Notes under the pieces: generated by a model
What the model was told of the DNA's origin: nothing
Seen by the model: the letters and a program-made list of their open reading frames with translations, nothing else
Database searches by the model: none
Part shown: piece after piece, positions 8,105 through 12,496 of the stretch
Numbering within the stretch: position 1 is the first letter of the stretch
Layout: each line of letters starts with the position of its first letter
Assembly: GCA_047620505.1 (NCBI GenBank)
Contig: JBLHKS010000206.1
Span: forward strand, 1-12,496
Reading direction: 5' to 3'
Origin: JBLHKS01 sp047620505
GTDB taxonomy: Bacteria; Verrucomicrobiota; Verrucomicrobiia; Verrucomicrobiales; DEV007
Length of the DNA stretch: 12,496 bases
Made by a program: the position numbers and the translations under genes

Positions 8105-9190
8105 ATGAATCTTCCTCAAACGCTTAAGCCGGGCGGTCTCGTCTTCAGGCTCGTATCAACCGTAGCTGTCGGTTTCCTCGCTCTGCTGAAAATGATGCGC
8201 GTGCCGAAGTGGCTCATCCTGAGCAGCAAATTGCGCTCGATGTATCAATACTGGAACCAGGAAATGTTCCGGAATTACGTCTTCAGCCTCGGTCGCAAGC
8301 TCCCGCACGATCAGATGTGCACGCCGCGCGAGCCAGATTCCTACGAGCCGAAAGTCCAAGTCTCTCCCGAGCATCAGCTGACTGAAACGGATATCCGAAA
8401 TTTCTACCACAAAGGCTATCTCGAGCCGTTTTCGGTTTTCGACGCAGCGGAGATGGAAAAGTTCTCCGATCTGCTTCTGAAACGCCGCGAAGAGCCGAGC
8501 GATATTTACGGATTCGTCTGTGATCGCGACCGGCACCTCGATACGCCTGAAATGATGAAAATGATCGCTCACCCCGCGATTTCCGATCGATTGGCGCAAT
8601 TGTTAGGGCCGAATCTTGAAGCCTGGCGGTCCCAGATTTTCTACAAAGCACCTGGCGGAGATCGGGTCGGCTGGCATCAAGCGAGCACCTTCATGTTCGA
8701 AGAAAGTTTCTCCGAACCTGCGGTGGTTCCTCCGGATTTGTCCGAGCTTTTTCAGTTAACCGTCTGGATTGCGGTCGACTCCGCCACACGGGAAAACGGC
8801 TGCCTCCAAATGCTCGAGGGCTCTCTTTTTGAAGGGATCCGCTGGATGCGACTTGGCGGAAAACAGGGTTTCCATGCGGTAAATTATTTCCCGGACTACG
8901 AAGTCGACATGTCGAAAGTGAACTACGTCGAAATGGAGCGCGGACAGGTGCTGATTTTCGCTGAGCGCACCCTTCATTGCTCAGACCCGAACAAATCTGA
9001 TTCCAACCGACTCGCATTCAATTTCCGAGCGATTCCAAGCCACGTTCAGGTCTACTGGCCAGGCAAAAAAGAACACGTTTCCGGACAAATGGAGCAGACA
9101 TTCGATCTCACCAAATGGCGGTCGATCAAGATTCGCGGGAACGACGACAGCGGGCCAAATCACACGGCTCCCTCAGAAGACTACGTCTAG
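8105..9190 (+). CDS. PhyH-superfamily Fe(II)/2-oxoglutarate enzyme with H-x-A motif; SyrB2-like halogenase candidate
   Basis: A 361-residue protein of the phytanoyl-CoA dioxygenase superfamily. The first metal motif is W190-H191-Q192-A193: Ala stands where hydroxylases have Asp. The second ligand is H291, and R302 and R308 follow at the spacing of the 2-oxoglutarate and substrate-side arginines of the family. From memory, the halogenase SyrB2 reads W-H-Q-A-D-T-F here, has an N-G-C-L-Q segment like residues 231-235, and two arginines six apart after its second His. The Ala opens a site for chloride, so halogenation is the inferred reaction; the substrate is unknown. It is about 50 residues longer than SyrB2 because of an N-terminal extension with a hydrophobic stretch (about 12-28), possibly a membrane anchor. 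The ATG at 8105 is preferred over a TTG at 8060. No carrier-protein or NRPS gene is visible nearby. Confidence 0.8.
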   Translation: MNLPQTLKPGGLVFRLVSTVAVGFLALLKMMRVPKWLILSSKLRSMYQYWNQEMFRNYVFSLGRKLPHDQMCTPREPDSYEPKVQVSPEHQLTETDIRNFYHKGYLEPFSVFDAAEMEKFSDLLLKRREEPSDIYGFVCDRDRHLDTPEMMKMIAHPAISDRLAQLLGPNLEAWRSQIFYKAPGGDRVGWHQASTFMFEESFSEPAVVPPDLSELFQLTVWIAVDSATRENGCLQMLEGSLFEGIRWMRLGGKQGFHAVNYFPDYEVDMSKVNYVEMERGQVLIFAERTLHCSDPNKSDSNRLAFNFRAIPSHVQVYWPGKKEHVSGQMEQTFDLTKWRSIKIRGNDDSGPNHTAPSEDYV

Positions 9191-9229
9191 AAATTGGCGC
9201 TTTGCGCGCTCGATCGATCTCGATTTTCG

Positions 9230-9256
9230 GAGGTCCCAACATTTGGGGTTGACCTC
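9230..9256 (+). terminator. Possible terminator hairpin after the halogenase-like gene
   Basis: GAGGTC at 9230-9235 pairs with GACCTC at 9251-9256. An inner CCAA/TTGG stem closes a 3-nt loop, with a 4-nt bulge on the 3' side. A run of five T occurs at 9265-9269, about 8 nt beyond the stem, further than in a classical intrinsic terminator. It lies 40 nt after the stop codon. Confidence 0.3.
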
Positions 9257-9308
9257 TATCTCGATTTTTCGTTAGTCAGGTTTGCGGGGACTACCCAAGT
9301 TCGATGGA

Positions 9309-9456
9309 AGTCGAAAAGATAGAGTCCCAGCTGCCGAGGAGATCAGTTTCGGTCGCACTACTGGCGAGTTCGCCCAACGAAACCACTAGCGGGCGGGCCG
9401 AATTCTGACAAACAACGGCAGCTGGGACGCCGCCTCGTCACATTCCGATTTCGACT
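9309..9456. repeat. Nested inverted-repeat element, candidate structured RNA
   Basis: A perfect 13-bp inverted repeat (GTCCCAGCTGCCG at 9324-9336, complement at 9416-9428) is enclosed by a perfect 8-bp repeat (AGTCGAAA at 9309-9316, TTTCGACT at 9449-9456). Inside are GTTTCG/CGAAAC (9346-9351 with 9378-9383) and a tight hairpin GGCGA/TCGCC (9363-9367 with 9370-9374). An upstream GGGACT at 9287-9292 can pair with AGTCCC at 9323-9328, competing with the 13-bp stem, so two alternative folds are possible. The strand of any transcript is uncertain; the strong promoter to the right would read the minus strand. Confidence 0.55.
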
Positions 9457-9676
9457 AAAAAACCAGTCCGGAAACGGGGCAAATTCGTCTGCAACATTTT
9501 CAGGCTACGCAAAATGCGCAGCCCATCACGCTCGTGCTCTGGTCGAGTCTTCTACGTGATGAAAAATTGCCATGGTCGTCGCGCGGCTCGATTGAGAGCG
9601 GCTGTTTGGAGTCGGGGAAGAGCTGGGAGCGTCTGATCGGAGCGCGAGAGAGGAGCGGCGGATCAGCAAAATGCTC

Positions 9677-9706
9677 CGAACCGTGGATTCGTCAACCACG
9701 GGTTCG
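9677..9706. repeat. Strong hairpin, 10-bp stem with one bulge
   Basis: CGAACCGTGG at 9677-9686 pairs with CCACGGGTTCG at 9696-9706, with a single bulged G and a 9-nt loop. It is not followed by a T-run on either strand, so it is more likely RNA structure or a repeat element than a terminator. Confidence 0.6.
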
Positions 9707-9718
9707 ATTTCTGATTCC

Positions 9719-9788
9719 AGCCCCAATTTGTGACGCGGTACGTCGGAAACTCCGCAGCCCGTTTGGCGTGACGCATCGAGATTGGGCT
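9719..9788. repeat. Long-range inverted repeat AGCCCCAAT / ATTGGGCT
   Basis: AGCCCCAAT at 9719-9727 pairs with ATTGGGCT at 9781-9788 with one bulged C, enclosing about 53 nt. The interior contains a small CGGA-aac-TCCG hairpin and two copies of GTGACGC. It lies directly beside the 9677-9706 hairpin, forming a multi-stem array. Confidence 0.45.
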
Positions 9789-9865
9789 CGACCGCGCCAG
9801 AAATAGCCGTTTGGCTGGGCGTAGTTTTGTTCATTGATCGTGAGGTTGTCGGGAGTGACCTTAAG

Positions 9866-9901
9866 TATAATAATTATAGTTTATATTAATAAACTGGTCA
9901 A
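9866..9901 (-). promoter_or_regulatory. Near-consensus leftward sigma70-type promoter
   Basis: On the minus strand, TTGACC (plus positions 9896-9901) is followed by exactly 17 nt and then TATAAT (9873-9878), giving a predicted start near 9866 and a transcript running left into the inverted-repeat region. The spacer contains an inverted repeat GTTTAT-atta-ATAAAC (9879-9894), a possible operator. The two -10-like hexamers TATAAT (plus, 9866-9871) and TATAAT (minus, 9873-9878) form a 13-bp palindrome. The plus-strand one has only a poor -35 (TTGTCG at 9846, 14 nt away), so rightward activity towards the gene at 10053 is less certain. The island is strikingly AT-rich against its surroundings. Confidence 0.6.
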
Positions 9902-9964
9902 TATGAATATTTCAATTTTTAGAAAAGCGCGGGTCATTCTTGCGAGACGCCCAAAATTCTCCCC

Positions 9965-9976
9965 CAGCAGCTGCTG
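9965..9976. repeat. Iterated palindrome copy 5 (CAGCAGCTGCTG), intergenic
   Basis: Perfect 12-bp copy in non-coding DNA, preceded by CCCC, ending 76 nt before the GTG start of the last gene. Confidence 0.9.
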
Positions 9977-10052
9977 ATAATTTTCGCCTGGCCTCGGCTT
10001 TCCCCGTCTTCGCGCTCGACTTCTCGTTTTCGATTCGCTATTCTCGATCTTC

Positions 10053-12496
10053 GTGGCAACGCTGATTCGGCCAGTCGCTTCCAGCCTGATTTGGCTGGGT
10101 TTTGCAATTCTCTCCGCTCAGGTCAACGCAAAGCCGTTGATCAGCCCCCTGATTTCGAAAGAAGATCCCGGTCAGCCGCCTTCGGTCACCGAAATCGCCG
10201 GTGTCCCAAAAAATCCGGTCGAAACATTTCTCGCCGCCGATTCTCTCGCCAATCTCGGCCTGCAAACTCACGAGCTCGTCCGTCACGCCGGAAAATTGAT
10301 GGAGCACATCCTCGATGAAGACCCGGATCTGAGTCCGGCGATCGTCCTTCAACTCGACCGCCTGATCAGGCTCGAACAAGCGGCCGGCAACTGGCGAGAA
10401 GCCCAGTCAAACGGATGGAACGCGACCGGAACTTTCGTTCGCGCCCTGATTCGAAACGCCGATCCGATCGACGGAGCCGGCTTTCTCGTTCGGATTTTCC
10501 GCGCAGACACCGAAGGCCGAATCGCGGTCGCTGGCTGGACCGACTACGACGAAATTGAGCTGCCGCTCTGGCATCGATTCAACGCCTACGGAGGAAATTA
10601 TGATTTCGAGCGCGCCTTGAATCAACTCGCTGAAAATCTCAGTCGACGCAGCGGCGAGGGGCCGATGATTTTTCTCCTCCCGGCTCTGACTCGGTTCGCT
10701 CAGCAACTCCGGCCGGCCCAGATTCAAGCGGCGTCCACTTGGGCGACCGCAGGCCAAAAAGCGGACGACGACCGGGAATTCGCCCAGCAGCTGCTGCTCG
10801 CGCTTCGCTTCAATCGAGCGACTTCAGCCGAACCAGGCACCGAAGGCCCTTCCGTTTTCGCCGATCTCCTCCAGGTCCTCCGCGACGACAAAATTAGCCT
10901 GCCCTGGCGCCTTTCATTTGCCCATTTTATCAGCGATCGCGCCCGGCATCTGATTCCGCCCGACCTCGCGCTCGAATGCGGTCGGCTCAGCGCCCGCGTG
11001 CTCGAAAACGACGCGCCCACGCACGGATCCAGCCTTGCCTACGCGATCGCTGCCTTCCAACGCCAGCCGGCTCAAGCCGCCTGGGGCCCGATCGCCAACC
11101 GCATTCGCGATGCCTGGATTCATCGCAATCGAAATAACGCCAAGCCAAACGAAACCGGCCTCGCATTCGATCCTTCCGGCGAACTTTTACTCACGGTCAT
11201 GGACCTGAACTACCAGGCAAACAACCGAGCAGCTGCTCGTCGCGTTCTTCAAAAATCTGAGGACATCGCCTCTGTTTGGGCCGGCGCTTTCATCCTCATG
11301 GTCGAGAACGACGACTTTTTCCTCGCGACCCAGCTGCTGCAAAAACACGCCAGAACCGACACCTATCATTTCCTTAATTACCCCATCGACATCCGCGTCA
11401 ACGCGCATCTCGAAGCCGCCACCCCCGAATATCTCAAGACGTTTGACGATCCCGATCTCCGCGCTTTTGCCGAAGTCTGGCTCGCAACCGGCCGCGATCC
11501 GCCGCGCCACGGCCCCGGAGCGATTCCCGATCTTCCATCCGAAATTCTCGACGACCGTCTCGCGAGAGTCGCCGTCGGATTCGCCGAAGCGCCGCCAACG
11601 GACGAAGATTTCCTGCGCCGCTCTTTAGAGTGCCTCACGATCACCAAACGGCCGATCCCTGATCTTCATCCGATGCTCGAAGAGCGCCGATCGAATCTCA
11701 AGAGCACCCTGGGCAACGCATCGAGAGGTCACGAAGCTTACTGGGCGACCCACGTCGCGTCCCGGCTCGCGATCGGCGATTTCATGGAGGGAAACGACCA
11801 GCCGCTTCGCGATTTCTGGTTTTTGGTGATCGGCGAAGACGACCCATTTGCCCGCCATCGCGAGCACTCGTCTGAATCGATTCTGGATCAAACCAGCGAC
11901 ATCGCGAGAATGTGGGGCGGCGACCTGAAAATCGCGGAACTCCACAAAATGCTCCCGCTCATGCGCGAGATGATCGAGACGACGCCGACTGGAATTTACC
12001 TCGAGGATTACGCGAGGACCGCGTGCTACGTCCTCGTCGCGCACGCGATCTGCGGCGAGGCGGATCTCTTTCGGGCCTGGTTTGCGTCTCTGATTGAAGA
12101 AACCCAGCAGCTGCTGGTCGAAGGGCTCACCAAGGAACGAAATGTGCTCGAAAAAGCGATGCGCGTGCTGAATTTGGAAGGCCTCGCAGCTGACGAAATC
12201 GACGTCAGCCTTCGTCGTCAGGTGATCGGAGGAGTTTTGAGCCAGCCGTTTGTCGGCCGAGCCTACGCCGGGCATCCGCTCCTCGCCCGGTCGGCGACCG
12301 CCGGCGCGCTGCCCCCAGACGACCTCGCCGCGATCGCCCCGATGATTGCCGATCGCGCACCCCGATCCGGCACCGCGCTAACCGAATGGACAGGCTTGAT
12401 GGCTGAAGCCGGCTTAGCAGATCGGGCGGTCGGAGTTCTCGACGCGGCGCTCGAAAAGGCTTGGAAAAATGGAGCGTTGGCTTCGACCTTGAATCT
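10053..12496 (+). CDS. Large exported alpha-helical protein of unknown function (3' end beyond window)
   Basis: An open frame of 814 full codons runs to the right edge without a stop. The first possible start is the GTG at 10053; the frame is blocked by a TAA at 9978-9980, and no other start codon lies between. That start yields a good signal peptide: L-I-R-P near the N-terminus, a hydrophobic core at about 12-22, and V-N-A at 24-26 before K27 as the cleavage site. The rest is largely helical, with many short amphipathic segments and alternating Ala/Leu/Arg, resembling TPR- or HEAT-like solenoids, but I cannot identify a family. No TonB, lipobox or catalytic motif is evident. Codon use favours C and G in third position more than the left-hand genes. 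It carries two perfect palindrome copies (residues 245-248 and 685-688, both Q-Q-L-L) and two partial ones. Confidence 0.75.
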   Translation, partial: MATLIRPVASSLIWLGFAILSAQVNAKPLISPLISKEDPGQPPSVTEIAGVPKNPVETFLAADSLANLGLQTHELVRHAGKLMEHILDEDPDLSPAIVLQLDRLIRLEQAAGNWREAQSNGWNATGTFVRALIRNADPIDGAGFLVRIFRADTEGRIAVAGWTDYDEIELPLWHRFNAYGGNYDFERALNQLAENLSRRSGEGPMIFLLPALTRFAQQLRPAQIQAASTWATAGQKADDDREFAQQLLLALRFNRATSAEPGTEGPSVFADLLQVLRDDKISLPWRLSFAHFISDRARHLIPPDLALECGRLSARVLENDAPTHGSSLAYAIAAFQRQPAQAAWGPIANRIRDAWIHRNRNNAKPNETGLAFDPSGELLLTVMDLNYQANNRAAARRVLQKSEDIASVWAGAFILMVENDDFFLATQLLQKHARTDTYHFLNYPIDIRVNAHLEAATPEYLKTFDDPDLRAFAEVWLATGRDPPRHGPGAIPDLPSEILDDRLARVAVGFAEAPPTDEDFLRRSLECLTITKRPIPDLHPMLEERRSNLKSTLGNASRGHEAYWATHVASRLAIGDFMEGNDQPLRDFWFLVIGEDDPFARHREHSSESILDQTSDIARMWGGDLKIAELHKMLPLMREMIETTPTGIYLEDYARTACYVLVAHAICGEADLFRAWFASLIEETQQLLVEGLTKERNVLEKAMRVLNLEGLAADEIDVSLRRQVIGGVLSQPFVGRAYAGHPLLARSATAGALPPDDLAAIAPMIADRAPRSGTALTEWTGLMAEAGLADRAVGVLDAALEKAWKNGALASTLN
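10785..10796. repeat. Iterated palindrome copy 6 (CAGCAGCTGCTG)
   Basis: Perfect 12-bp copy preceded by CC, in the large exported-protein gene, reading Gln-Gln-Leu-Leu at residues 245-248. Confidence 0.9.
11226..11239. repeat. Variant palindrome CGAGCAGCTGCTCG
   Basis: A perfect 14-bp palindrome sharing the 10-bp core AGCAGCTGCT with the iterated word but with G/C instead of C/G at the outer positions. It is read in the Ala-Ala-Ala frame. It may be a diverged or evolving copy. Confidence 0.6.
11331..11339. repeat. Partial palindrome copy CAGCTGCTG
   Basis: Preceded by CC, this keeps the right nine bases of the 12-bp word, in the Gln-Leu-Leu frame. It could be a decayed copy, or chance from Leu/Gln codons. 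Confidence 0.4.
12105..12116. repeat. Iterated palindrome copy 7 (CAGCAGCTGCTG)
   Basis: Perfect 12-bp copy, extended to CCCAGCAGCTGCTGG, in the large exported-protein gene (Gln-Gln-Leu-Leu, residues 685-688). Confidence 0.9.

Larger units (their letters stand above)
9191..10052. other. Long intergenic region rich in inverted repeats
   Basis: These 862 bp contain no convincing gene. Short opposing frames at 9526-9834 overlap each other and have arginine/serine-rich, family-free translations. The region instead holds stacked inverted repeats (9230-9256, 9287-9328, 9309-9456, 9677-9706, 9719-9788), an AT-rich island at about 9861-9925 carrying promoter-like hexamers, and palindrome copy 5. It may contain a non-coding RNA gene, a small palindromic repeat element, or remnants of one. 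The last roughly 175 nt would form the leader of the downstream exported-protein gene. Confidence 0.6.

Noticed and set aside
9526..9834. Opposing short frames of 90 and 102 codons in the long intergenic region, the minus one starting 32 nt after the predicted leftward transcript start
   Set aside because: No Shine-Dalgarno, biased Arg/Ser-rich translations and no recognisable motif. I cannot exclude a small protein but do not call one.
9191..9866. Known housekeeping RNA (tmRNA, RNase P RNA, SRP RNA, 6S) or a tRNA in the structured region
   Set aside because: I looked for their conserved cores on both strands, including the T-loop-like GGTTCGATTT at about 9701, and found no matching cloverleaf, GGAAG/ACAGAA-type cores or CCA-end acceptor stem.
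11625..12275. A 216-codon minus-strand frame in the last gene
   Set aside because: The plus strand is open for over 2.4 kb with a signal peptide at its start; the antisense frame is a shadow.
2328..12337. GCGATCGC (HIP1 octamer) at 2328, 10933, 11043 and 12330
   Set aside because: Four copies of an 8-mer in GC-rich, GATC-rich coding sequence is a mild excess that Asp/Ile/Ala/Arg codon use could explain. It is far weaker than the 12-bp palindrome.
1..12496. CRISPR arrays, insertion sequences, transposases, phage genes or toxin-antitoxin genes
   Set aside because: No regularly spaced direct repeats, transposase-like ORFs or phage-like genes were found in the window.

Overview
The window looks like a bacterial chromosome segment from a Gram-negative organism. 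It encodes several exported proteins, an outer-membrane barrel ending in Phe and an RND-type exporter. The gene set, the absence of Shine-Dalgarno sequences before any start codon, and the overall character would fit Verrucomicrobiota. That taxonomic guess is inference only.

Layout. (1) 1-2732, plus strand: an exporter cassette. It holds the last five membrane helices of an MMPL/RND exporter whose 5' part is missing or disrupted, a secreted LolA-like protein, and an outer-membrane beta-barrel, joined by 29-bp and 4-bp overlaps. (2) 2733-7869, minus strand: glgP, hemB and a glycogen-synthase-like GT5 gene, with gaps of 21 and 4 nt. This pairs glycogen breakdown and synthesis genes with a heme-biosynthesis gene between them. 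It abuts the exporter cassette with zero spacing; the two stop codons form TAGCTA. (3) 7870-8104: intergenic. (4) 8105-9190, plus strand: a PhyH-superfamily protein carrying the H-x-A (not H-x-D) metal motif and other landmarks of SyrB2-type Fe(II)/2-oxoglutarate halogenases. (5) 9191-10052: a long intergenic region rich in inverted repeats, with a near-consensus leftward promoter in an AT-rich island. (6) 10053 to the right edge, plus strand: an exported helical protein of at least 814 codons and unknown function, starting with GTG.

Two observations stand out. First, the 12-bp palindrome CAGCAGCTGCTG occurs seven times, about every 1.9 kb, in both genes and intergenic DNA and in more than one reading frame. 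Chance predicts well under 0.01 copies. It behaves like a genome-wide iterated palindrome (a HIP1- or DUS-like DNA signal). Second, the PhyH protein has the active-site signature of a halogenase rather than a hydroxylase. A third candidate is the folded region 9230-9790, which may be a non-coding RNA or a small palindromic element read from the leftward promoter.
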